DNA of 64,000 bases, taken from Agarophyton chilense. Lineage: Eukaryota > Rhodophyta > Florideophyceae > Gracilariales > Gracilariaceae. Both the position numbers and the translations under genes were made by a program. The notes under the pieces were generated by a model. That model was not told where the DNA came from and ran no database searches. It saw nothing but the letters and a program-made list of their open reading frames with translations. Below, one piece after another: positions 52,850 to 63,195 of the stretch (position 1 is its first letter; each line of letters starts with the position of its first letter). The DNA is taken from positions 124,001 through 188,000 of the forward strand of contig JARGXX010000096.1 of NCBI GenBank assembly GCA_030374765.1, read 5' to 3'.

Positions 52850-53645
52850 ACTCTTAGAGCCTGTCACATGATATCGATGCCTAACGTCACCGTACCGGTC
52901 TTTTCAAATATGATTTACTCCATGTTGTTCGCAGCTTCAATGACACTTCCACCACCTTCGAATAACACGCCAAGTTTGGCACCCATCTCTGAAGCAACCA
53001 TCACTTCAGTCGATGTCGCAAGCCCCGAAGCGTATGGGCCAACAATGACCAACGTTTCCCAAGCAAGCAACAACGCCAAGCAAATTCTCTTTCATCTGCG
53101 TACCAATCTTTTGGAATCCATTCCAATACAGCCGCTGTATACCATGCACAAAACACAACAAGCGCAATCAAAACAATAATAGAAACGAAAATGCTAAAGA
53201 CGCTGTCTGTAAATGCCTCCACTAGAGCGCGAGATGTTTGCGCGTCATTCACCAGTCTCACAATTTGATATAGCATCGCATCAGAATCAACAGCCGTGGT
53301 TCGTGCTAGCAATGAACCTCCGCCGTTTCCAGTGCCACCGTTTAAATAATTTACTTTTCTCTTTGTCACTGGTCTGCTCGTCCCTGTTAACATGGACTCG
53401 TCAACAGCGAATACTCCTCTCAAAACTTTCCCATCTACCGGCACTCGACCTCCTCCGATAAGATTCACAACGTAAATCACGCAAAGGGCCTTCACCAGTA
53501 CATCTGTGTGACACTTTACTTGATCTACGTCGTCAAACAGAAAACCTTTTCTGCAGCAAGGTCAGACAATGCTGAAAGTCCAGCTGCAGCTCGCATGAAA
53601 AACACTCTTGAGAAGCGATAAGCTCAAGCGCGTCAATGAAACATA
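52850..53645 (-). pseudogene. P1B-type heavy-metal ATPase, broken middle part
   Basis: The minus-strand translation is the actuator-to-phosphorylation segment of a Cu+-type P1B ATPase. In order: AAAGLSALSDLAAEK; then (53,495 down) GGGRVPVDGKVLRGVFAVDE, the actuator SMLTGTSRPV (TGE is normal), GNGGGSLLARTTAVDSDAML and YQIVRLVNDAQTSRALVEAF. After the next membrane segment the frame shifts and reads VGPYASGLATSTEVMVASEM, where the ion-binding CPC is GPY, then MGAKLGVLFEGGGSVIEAAN, a TAA, and IIFEKTGTVTLG, where the phosphorylated Asp of DKTGT is Glu. The loss of CPC, of the phosphorylation site and of the frame makes it a pseudogene. The 3' edge meets the copia A target duplication, so the element landed in or beside it. 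A living pump would export or compartmentalise copper. Confidence 0.85.
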
Positions 53646-53880
53646 GTTCCACAAAATATTTCATCCTCTTCTTTTTTCCATTTGATTAAAGTCATCCATA
53701 TTGGTACTCACATAGAAAAAGCCACTACAATACGGATGAACATTCTGACTTGCTTCAATGAACCCCGCATGTAGTTGGTTAACCCCTGACAAAACACCAT
53801 TTGATCTTTGTGTGCCTCTCGAAGTCATTGAGCTTCTTGAGTCTTTAATTGCGGTGATGGAAGACACAATCGCCCTTCCA
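53646..53880. other. Flank of P1B pseudogene
   Basis: On the minus strand it may hold the degraded N-terminal part of the ATPase, but no metal-binding CxxC repeat or membrane helix can be followed. Confidence 0.25.
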
Positions 53881-55900
53881 CGTGGCGAAAGTGCTCATAG
53901 AATGCGCCGCAGACAGAGCATCCACCCCGCCCGGCACGGAGCAAAAGCGGTAAAATAGGTGCGAGGTATAAGGGTTGCGAGAAGATGCTCGCGCAGGTTT
54001 TCGGTGTGGCGAACGACGAGACGAATGCAAGAGTAAGAGCCGAAACGGCGGTGGTGGTGGGGCACGATGGGTCGTTGTATAGAGCTTCTATGTCGGTATT
54101 CGGATCACGACGGCTCGGGCATCGATACTTTTACCGCGATGGCGCTCCGCGTCGATTGGAACCGAAAAATAGTGCGCGCAGGAGCGACAACGCTCCATTA
54201 TAAGCCAGGCATCGGCGCGGGCGTGGGGGGCGCAACGCGATCGAAGATCTGTACGTGCGCTCTGAACGGAAGCGCGTCACGAGTCTAGATAGAGCGCCCC
54301 GCTCCTTGCAGGTGGAGCATACACTTCGGAGATACGCGCAGGGCCCCTCGCCCTCCCACGACAAATCGCTGAAACGCGCGCAAAATAAGCGATTTTGAAG
54401 CGCGTGCCAACACAATCGGCGGGTGGCGCAAATAATAGGGTTTCTTATTCTTTTGGCGCGCATATTTAAATTTGTGGATATGTGTGCCAAACACGTGCAA
54501 TGTGAGCCACTTTTTGAGCGTCGCGCCGGCGAGCGCTCATAAGTGGTAGGCAAAGAACGGTGGTGGTGTTGAAGTGTGCTTGGCGGGCGTGCACTTCGCA
54601 CAGTTCTTGAACAAAAGAGTGCACCACACCTGCGCATCACTTCACCGCGCCGCTTTGGTTGAGCGTAATACAAGCCGAGAAGCATCTGCCCGTGAGCATT
54701 TAGCAGCACTCTATTCGCGCGCCAGTCTCGCCGCCGTCCTGCGCAGGACGGCGCGTAAGCCACAGCGCACACCCAACGGAAGCCGAATGAACTGCGCCAG
54801 GAAGACGCGCGCGTTGCGCCGGTGGTAAAGGCCTCGTAGAAGAAGGTATAGATTCGGAGCGTGAAACCCAACAGCAACGAACTTATGGGCCTCACGTCAT
54901 TGCAGATGACATAATAAACATCTCGCTGACCATGGGACATGCCTGAAGCACCGCCCCCCCGCTGCCGCCAACATGAAGCCGCATATTTGCAACGCGCGAA
55001 TGCAGTGGTTCGTAATGGGGTTTCTTCGAATGGTGCGGCCCATCATTTGCTGAAGAAAAACACGAAGGCAGCGTGCATATTCGAACACCATCCACATGCG
55101 TCACAAAAAATGGTGGGCGCGTGCGTGTACGCACCCTGCTACAACGCTTTTCATATCCTCGAAACATCGCTCTCGCCGCACGAAAATATTGTTGAACACA
55201 CCGCCATCAAACCAACACCTCCATTCATTCGCGACGCAAACACTTGTTCGCTTACGTGCCCGCATCGACGAGACGCACTCACGTTTCGTGCGCAGGCAAG
55301 AAAGCAGACCAGGAGACAATCAAGAAGATTGGGCTATGGCTCCTGAAGCTTGTCAGCAAGTCTTTCCGCCTTTCAGCTCACGTAGGCAAGAGCTCGCGTC
55401 CGATTTGAGATCCACACGCGAAGCATAAGCACGCGACCCTCTCTGTGCCATTCCACTGCACGGCGAAAGTGCGTGAAACCGTCACGGGCGTCAGTTATGT
55501 TGCTGCAATAATCACGTGCGACGCTGCCATCTTGCGTTCAACGGCCACCCTAAACCTGCCCCATGCCAACCACACACAAGCAGCTCATCATCACCAGTGC
55601 GCGCTGTGCGAATACGCTCAGGCCGGCTCTGGTTCCCGACTTTGCTTCGTCCGCATAGCAGTTTGCTCTACCTTCCCCTCGCAAATTCCCTCGCTTCGCA
55701 CCTTTTTGTGTACCTAACTTTCGCTCTCGTGTTCTTGTCGTGCGAACGCTCAAACGCTCACCTTATACACCCATCGCTCTTTTTCTCCCTTTCCAATGTG
55801 AGCGTTCGTCATTTCATAATGCCTGCGCCATTTCCCGCTCACCTCGAGCCGCTCCCTTCCAAGAGCAACCTCCCTCACACCACCTTCTAAGAACCACTCG
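53881..55900. other. GC-rich tract, no recognised gene
   Basis: Composition shifts sharply here to GC-rich and CpG-rich sequence with many GCGCGC-type words, unlike the A/T-rich flanks. It gives long open frames on both strands by composition alone (the longest 54,940-54,131 minus, 269 codons, Arg/Ser/Cys-rich and of low credibility). It could be a CpG-island-like control region or the remains of a GC-rich foreign or mobile sequence. I see no domain. Confidence 0.35.
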
Positions 55901-56469
55901 CCATCACCCAAGTTCAAAAGCTCCGCCGCTCCTACTGTCGCTTTTGAACGTTCAAATATTATTTTTGTGTATATTGTTGTTCCAACGTGCTCACATTCTA
56001 TTCCAATGGATGCAGTACGACAGACAGAACTCTTTATTCGTACCTGCAAACAATTTATGTCGTTGAGACCTTACCTTCTTTGCCAAATTCAACCATGTTG
56101 CGCTCGGTGCTTCTTTCCAAACTAAACTTGCTTTTTGTGAGTGCCCCTGAAAATATCACCACCTTTGCTGCCAAAATTGATGACCATCAACACGGTTCTC
56201 TTCGAATAAAGAGCTTCCGTTTGCAGATAATTGCCGATAAAAAATCGTTCAAAGCACAACTGAGCTCAAAACACTATCTACGACGTCGTATGTTCTTATT
56301 GCTGTGCTTCATCACAAGTTTTGTTACCGGCATTTCAATTAAACAATACCCGTTCTATCGTTGTTTCAATAGATTGCTAAACCAGCCTTCCCATATCGCT
56401 ATTTGTATCCAACTCTCTTTGTTTTTTTCTCAACTGCACTTCTGACAGTTCTGCCATCATTTACGTCAT
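55901..56469 (+). other. A/T-richer stretch with an unsupported frame
   Basis: A 152-codon plus frame (55,987-56,445) is Leu/Phe/Ser-rich with one hydrophobic run (FLLLCFITSFVTGISI) but no known domain and no start context. Not called as a gene. Confidence 0.25.
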
Positions 56470-57040
56470 TTAACTAATGTTTTGTACCAAAAAAACTTTG
56501 AGAAGTTTAGAAAACGATGCCCGCTGGTCTGCTTCTGTTCTTTTTCTTTTCCGAGAAACGCTAATATCATCTTCGGTTTCAGCGCCTGTTGTGTCGGGTT
56601 TTTGGTCATCAGCACTACGTTCTTCTGCACTACGTTTTTTAATTACAGTTCTGGGCCCGACATTTTCATATTTAAGGTGCTTTTGTACGTGGGGGAGACC
56701 ATCTTGGACAGTCATCGGTTCTGTGTCTGTTTAGCGCGACGTATCTGAGGCTGGCACGTAGGATCGCCTGTCTTATTCTTCATATAAACCATTTTGTCAA
56801 ACTTCTTTTTCAGAGTTTTCATTTGGCTTTGAGTCTTTTGTTCATGCGGGCGTAACAGTTTAAATCTTTGCACACACGAGCACGTTCATGTTTCTCTATG
56901 AAATCAAGGAGTACCATTATATCTTCTCCATCATAGTTCCACGTACCTTTCCTGTTGCCTCCATGGTAGGAATGTCCGCAACGCGTCTCATAATAGCCGC
57001 AGGGCCTACTTTCTTATATGCAGATACTAATGCTCATATT
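56470..57040 (-). pseudogene. SANT-like (DUF6818-type) protein, frameshifted
   Basis: Minus-strand pieces in three frames together resemble a plant/alga/oomycete SANT-like family. First WNYDGEDIMVLLDFIEKHER, then after a frame change MKTLKKKFDKMVYMKNKTGD followed by PTCQPQIRRAKQ, and finally (56,715-56,470) a basic tail TVIKKRSAEERSADD ... VSRKRKRTEADQR that looks like a nuclear localisation region. The pattern LLD.IE.H, then K.KFDK...K..TGDP.CP..(V/I)RRAK is the recognisable core. Frame breaks indicate a pseudogene. The family name is from memory and should be checked by profile search. Confidence 0.5.
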
Positions 57041-59464
57041 TCCTTTCGAGCAGAACCGCCGAAGTGACGTCGTCTTCACTTAAAACGAACATAATATTGT
57101 TATTTAGGAAGGAAGAATGCGGCGTATTTTTTTAAAACCCTCGTTCTTTCTTGAAACAAACCGTCCAAGAATATTTGCAAGGGTAAGATTTATAAATCAG
57201 AACTATCAAATGTTGGCCCACGAATTGCGGAGTAGAAATATTTGACTGAAACAAAAAAAGAAATCAAGCAGAAACGCAACTTCTTTTAGTTAGATAGCGC
57301 CGATTTTTGACACTTATGGCATGAATGTTTACCAAATGTTTGTAATTCCCAAGATCGCTGCTACGACAATCGTTTACATGATTGGCCTTCAGAATTTTGT
57401 TTCCATTCCGGTCAGAACTGCCTAGTCCTGTTTGAATGAAAAAAGAACTATATCATAAATGTTCTCGTTTCCTCATCAAGATGTTTACGAACTTTTTCCT
57501 GTAACAGTTTTGGTCCACTGCGTCTTAATCCTTGAATCAAACCGAAAAACAAAACTGCACGCGGTGCTCGCCGAGTCATAAAACTGAACACCTTTCTGAA
57601 TTTGTAGGACATGTCAAGAATCAAAATAAGCACCATGAAATATCTAAGATAGAGATCAGAAACAAGTATGACGTAGTTGCGAATCTAATTACACCTACCT
57701 GAATGCTGCAGTTCGTTTCTTGATTTCTAGCTAGCCAGCCTTGGCATGTATGGATGAAGTGCAAAGCTTCCTTGAGCCAACGATTTTTTTTTCATCACTT
57801 CACACCGTCACAAACCATGCGCCGACTAACAAAGGACTGCGATGCTGCAACACTGCTACGATACAAGTTCGAATCCGGAGAGATTGATGTTTCGGAATAA
57901 CCAAAGCAAGGTTAAGAGTCGTACAATATTTTAATCAGTACAAGCTGTCGAACTTTCGTAACCGGTATAATATCATTCGAAAAGAATATGGAACGAACCT
58001 TCGTGAGTTCTATTTATTTTATGCGAATTCATATTATGTTCTGACAAAAATTGCGCCTTTTGTCAAGAACAGATGACCAATTAGACCGTCGCTGCACTCA
58101 CCCGCAACTTGCGAAGGGAAGGAGAACAGACGGCGTAGTTGCAAAAGAAGAGTCATCTTCTACAGAAGATAATGAACAACATGCCACAGAGGTTGTTCTT
58201 GCCCCACATGGATTTAAGCCGCTTTATTTAACTGTAATGTAAACTGAACACCAAACGACCGCCAGAAGAGTGACAGTCGGTGTCTTACTACCTTCTGGTT
58301 TCTCCTACGAAATGTTCTCGGTGAGTATAGTTGACGATCGAGAGTACTTGAAATTTTCTGTAATATGGCCTGAGCCTCTAACGAACGTGGAAATGATGCA
58401 TTGGCGATGGTTGAATTCTAAAAATGAATAGTATTAAGGGGTACAATCCAAAGTTACAGGGATTTTACGAGTCGTTGAAAGGTCTTCGGAACAGGATTTC
58501 TGATATGGTTGAGTGGTTGGCGCGTATTCCTCTTTTATGCAGAATTCAATCCAGAATTGTTCAGAAGACAATCTTTTTATGGAAAGACTTCGGAACTCGA
58601 ATGTCCTACATCGAATCAATCGAGGCTACCGTGAATGAGTAGAATAGAACGCATGACAGAGACAGCTTTTACGTAGTTTAAAAGAGTTTCATCGATGCAC
58701 AAATATGTTCAAAATTCGTGATTGTATATTGCGTGTCTCATTTAAATCTTCTCGCTCTCTTAAATATAACCACGTTATTCTCTAAATATGAGCATACGAT
58801 AGAGCTGTTTGTATTTTGAAAGAACCGCTTCGATTGGGGTTCAGGGTTAGATTGCCGTTATTAACAGCCGTGGAAAGCATTGCAATTATGTTATCTCTTT
58901 TGAAGGCTTAGAGCAAGAATCTTTCTGCCTCCCTTGTTCATGGTAAAGACTTTAGTAACGATGAAATCTTTTTAAACACATTTTCTTTCAAACGATATGG
59001 CAATTATTGTTTTGACCCTAATACGCTACTGTAAAAAGAAATTAGTGAACACACTGCTTTTATTGAAATGGTATACACAACTTCGTATCGTTTGAAGAGA
59101 TAAAATGCTATAGATTTGCTGTTGTTAACCTCAAAATTTTTCTCCAGGCAACGCTTTTTCTCTCAGTGTAAAATTGAGTACAAACATTTAGTTTTAATAC
59201 ATGAGATATGCAACTCGACTGTGATAGACGACAACTTTTAACACTCCTGACTCTCAAGAAAGTTTGTCTACCACGGATTACTTACGGTTTAAATGCAAAG
59301 CTTTGTACGACATCTTGATTGTTGAGCTGTTCATGTGCGGGATATTTTTGTATACCATATTGTGTGTGAAGAAAACATTAATATTTGGTGAGTGGTAATT
59401 AACTTGTGGTGATAGTCTATACAAATATATGCTCCAAAATATATGTGTGTTGAAAATACTTCAA
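57041..59464. other. Long gene-poor stretch
   Basis: A/T-rich, with only short frames (for example 58,051-58,242 and 58,424-58,642, plus), none with a recognised domain. A TTCGAATCC word at 57,868-57,876 looked tRNA-like but does not fold into a tRNA. Confidence 0.4.
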
Positions 59465-59889
59465 TTGTCATGGATTCCGGCACTCTCCACGCATACTGAA
59501 GTCCAAAGCTATCAAGGACATACCACTCACTGCCGGTGACCTAGCCGAAGTATATGTCGAAAAAGAAGTGGAGAAGCGCGGATGTTGGTCGCTTTCCAAG
59601 ACTGTGACGTCAGTCAGCACTTACAGCCGCATTCTCATAGTGCCTGGAAATGAAGACAAGTAGATGACAGCCGCGTTCGAGGATACGCGTATGGTACTCC
59701 CCGAAACGAGCTTCGCCAAGCTCGTGCAAGACGGCATTGGCGCACTATATGACATGAATGACATTGAACTGCCATAAGTATCTACTGGAACTCCGACACA
59801 CCAGCTCCCGACACTGCTGCTGTTGACACCGATTTTGGCACAGATGCAGTTGAAGATAATGTCACTGCAAGCATATATAGCAGAGTGGA
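59465..59889 (+). pseudogene. Copia lineage A, copy 3 fragment
   Basis: It aligns with copia A pol from about 50,318 to 50,700: RILKSKAIKDIPLTAGDLAE, YVEKEVEKRGCWSLSKTV, a TAG, then AAFEDTRMVLPETSFAKLVQ and DGIGAL, followed by an acidic stretch (AVDTDFGTDAVEDNVTAS). It covers the segment after the integrase and is cut by the R2 repeat at 59,890, just where the Tudor-like module would begin. It starts about where copy 2 (ending 41,889) stops. Confidence 0.75.
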
Positions 59890-60225
59890 AATAAAAGGGG
59901 TAGGACAAACCACACTCGGCTGTGCTACAAACCATACTTTTACTACGCGGCGGTAGTTGTCGGCTGAGGCTCCCTTCTTTTCGCAGCGGTGCTCGCAGAC
60001 CATACGACTTAAGTAGACTGTAGACTGCCGATAACCAGGTATATCTAAGGCAACATCTGTGAAACACTACAGTACAGATCTTGCCGGCGTGTAGGCTATT
60101 CGGGTTGCATACGATCATTATCGATACAGTATATTGTACCATTGAAGATGCATTATCGATACAGTATACTATACCATAAAAGATGCGCATCGGTTTTCGA
60201 AACCTTCCACACATGACCTTACACA
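59890..60225 (-). repeat. R2 dispersed repeat, copy 2
   Basis: Reverse-complement match to 42,365-42,668 over its whole length. It carries an internal duplication of a ~30-bp unit around TATCGATACAGTATA (two copies near 60,115-60,180) that copy 1 lacks. It sits between two unrelated copia fragments. Confidence 0.75.
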
Positions 60226-60570
60226 GTTTTCGTGACAAGGTCGCACTTCATATTGCTACCAAGTCCCCAACCGTATCACGACTCGATCAGCGCGTTGCGC
60301 TCTATTCATCTAAATTATTTTCGCAGTACACTGTCTACGTGCGAGATATTTCTCAGACATAGATTCAGTCAGAGTCTCCGATAGAGCGCAGCATCTATCT
60401 CAGGCCACCCAAGGAGATGGATCTGGACAAGACTAAGATCTTACTGGTGCTCAGACTGTTGTAAGGCATACCCAAAAGTGGACTGCATTGGTTGCTTACC
60501 TGCAACACACATTATAAGAAAAGGCTGCACACAGTATTGAACAGAATCGCTGACTGAAGAGACCTTGATG
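60226..60570 (+). pseudogene. Copia lineage B reverse transcriptase fragment
   Basis: Plus-strand translation: SKLFSQYTVYVRDISQT, a stop, then SESPIERSIYLRPPKEMDLD, KTKILLVLRLLYGIPKSGLH, W. This LRPP..(L)LLYGIPESGLHW-type core belongs to fungal/oomycete-style copia RTs and differs from the RT of copia A. It fits the lineage of the integrase relic at 38.2-39.5 kb. It is cut before the catalytic VDD box. Confidence 0.7.
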
Positions 60571-60780
60571 CTCCTCTTCAGAGCATACTTCAGTAGGGCT
60601 CTTGGGTTGCTCTGAAACCACCCAAGAGCGCACTCTATACAACTTTGGCTAGCTTCTACATTATGTTCTATCTGCTTTGAGGAGTACATGTGCGAAACCA
60701 CAACTGAGTCCTAGCTGTCCAATTGGGCATTGCTGCTCAGTACGGCATGGACTAACCAACGGGACTTGGTAGTCTCGACA
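60571..60780 (-). repeat. Probable LTR of copia C
   Basis: On the minus strand, a polypurine tract (TTGAGGGGAGG, 60,781-60,791) is followed at 60,780 by TGTCGAGACTACCAAG, the usual way a copia 3' LTR begins. The other border is uncertain. A hairpin GCTCTTGGGT/ACCCAAGAGC occurs within it near 60,597-60,628. No matching 5' LTR was found at the far end of the element. Confidence 0.55.
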
Positions 60781-63195
60781 CCTCCCCTCAATTAGTACTT
60801 GGTAAAATGTTCCCTGATTCCCGAAGATTGAAAAACAGTGATCTTGACAAGGACTGGTGAGAGCATCAACAATACTCAGTTCACTCGGTACGTATTCAAC
60901 GGATATGGAACCATTCCGTACAGATTCTTTCACAAAATGGTAGCGAATACCAATATGACGTACCCTGCGCAGTCCTCGAACATCGCTTGTCCAACAAATT
61001 GATCCCAGTTATCTTGAAAAATAGTTATTGGTCCATCACATGGCATTGGAAGTTCTCCAAAATATCGTGAATCCACAACACTTTCCGAACACACTCAGCT
61101 AGAGAATAAGACTCGGCTTCTTCTGTTGACCATGCAACGCACTTTTGCACTGTTGATCTCCAGTACACTGATGTATCTCGAAGTAAAATGACAGCGCGCG
61201 CGATCTACGATTGTGCTCATCACGAGCCCAGTCAGCATCAGAATATGCCACAAGTTTGGTTGTGGTCGGCCTGATTCGTAATCCGTTCTTCATTGATTCC
61301 ATGTATATATCGCAGTACATACTTCATAGTTTTCCAATGAGTTGACCTCTGAGCCGAGCTGTATTCTCCAAGAAGAAAAACGATTGTGGCCATGTCCGGA
61401 CGAGTACGAGTGCTAAGAAATAAAAGAGAGCCCAGAACCGAACTGTACGGAACTTGGCCCATGGCGAAAACGAAAATACATTTACATGGTATCAGCTCTA
61501 CAAAAACCCAGCGAAGCAAAAAAAGAGCCAAAAATCGAAATCAATGTTTTGGAGCTTGTAAAAAAATAAAAAAGACCTGGTACCCATTCCGAGACACTCC
61601 ACTCATCGAACAAACATCAGCATGTAGGACGCCTGGTATGTCACAACGAGTGAGGGATCCACGGCAGAACTGCTTGAATTTCCCTGTGACACAAAGATCG
61701 CACTCTTGTTTGATCATATCCTTTGACGGCAGTAAATCATTTTTTATCATATTTCTGATCGTTATATGGGAGCATATGTGCCCCAGAAGCAAATGCCAGT
61801 ATTTAATATCATGCTTGGCGGGTGTTGAGCATTTCGGTGTTCCGGTTGTAAGAGGCACCGGTGGAGAAGGCTTTCAAGGATCTGTATGTTTCTCGGGATC
61901 TAACGTGGGTTCTGATTTCGCCCGCGGGGAGGATTCCAAGTGACGTCGTGAAATTTGGTCACCAGTGACGGAGGATGGATATTCAAGGCTTCCAGTAGGT
62001 TTTCAACTGTTTCACGATGGCCATCATAGCCTTGTGTTGGGGGTTTTCGTCATCGTGCCACCTATTGCGAGCCAAAAAATGACTACTAATGTAAAAAAGA
62101 CCGTCACTTTTCTTCAGAGCCACTCCAATAATTCTGAAGTTATCCAAAAGGTCAAGCATATAAGCATCAGCTGCCATAAAAAGAACACCGAGGTTGTAAG
62201 AGGTGAACCCAGGAATTGAGAGAAGATTCATTGCCAGTTCTTTAGAGGCTAGAGTTCGGGAGAGTTTTAAAGCAGTGATTTGACTGTTATATCCGTATTG
62301 AATGGAAAGGGATCCTTCGCAGGAGACATGTACGACGGAGTTTACACCTATGGAAATGTTGACGGTGCATTGTTTTGGATCTTTGATGGATTCCACGTGA
62401 AGCATCATTTGCGATGTTGTACTAGAATCTAACGTAAATTCGGAACCCTTGGTTTGCATCACCATTGCTCGCACAGGAGCAGAGCGCACATCTAAAGAAA
62501 AGTCTTTTTGCCTTCTATTTGGGCCCCTATTATTTCCTGTAGAACCGTCTTTCGGCTTCTGACATGAATCGAGCTTGTATTTTTCATTCTTGAGGATGAT
62601 GTTGAACTTGTTATCCGGATTCGCTGGATTCAAATACCAGCGACCGGTTGCCTAGTTGTTTCTATGGCATATTGCCCAAATACGAAATGGTTGAGCAGCG
62701 CTAGCTCTATGTGAAAAGCGCAATTTGACGGCTTTAAGTTCATCTAGTAGGCTGGTTGACACAGTTTTCCATATCAATTGTTCGTCCGATAGCTCCTTGG
62801 TCTCCACGCACACTTCAGAGAGTTCCAATTCTTCGATGTACGCAACCAGTAAGCCAATTTGTAACTCATCGGAAAGAAACATCTGTGTGTTCTCTAGTTT
62901 GGACATGAAACTTCGCAGTTTGTCATTATGAACTCCTTTTCGGTCATGAAAAGATTGATACTTTAGCGATACTAACTCACAAAGCGGCTTTGCGAGCGCG
63001 TACAATACTCTCCACAAACAGCCCTTCCGCTCTGCGTACGACTGCGAACAAAAACCTCATTTGAGAAGAAACACTCATTGAATGTAGAGATTTATGTTCC
63101 CCGTGAGGGCTGTGCAGTACATGTGCCGTTCTGAGCAAGAGATCGCACTGCAAATGGGCCATTCTTTGCGGGGAAATACACTGCAAACGCGCCAT
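60781..63195 (-). mobile_element. Copia lineage C, internally deleted and decayed
   Basis: Minus-strand order. Gag (63,017-62,652): FMSKLENTQMFLSDELQIGL. Gag end and protease (62,633-61,983): FTLDSSTTSQMMLHVES, where DSST replaces the DSGAT of active copia protease, then KELAMNLLSIPGFTSYNLGV. Pre-integrase zinc finger (61,858-61,541): KYWHLLLGHICSH, ECDLCVTGKFKQF, then the start of the core. After a large internal deletion near 61,535: RT end/RNase H VPYSSVLGSLLFLSTRTRPD, KTMKYVLRYIHGI, LVAYSDADWARDEHNRRSRA, and ISVEYVPSELSIVDALTSP. Most of the integrase core and the RT palm are missing. Confidence 0.85.

Noticed and set aside
54131..54940. 269-codon minus-strand open frame
   Set aside because: GC-rich DNA makes stops rare. 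The translation is Arg/Cys/Ser-rich without domain structure, and other frames are equally open.
57863..57878. tRNA-like T-loop (GTTCGAATCC)
   Set aside because: The bases on either side of the loop do not pair as a T-stem, and no acceptor, D or anticodon arms fit.
61486..61500. TGGTATCAGCTC resembling a copia primer-binding site
   Set aside because: On the minus strand these bases are coding (RT end of copia C), and the orientation and position are wrong for a primer-binding site.
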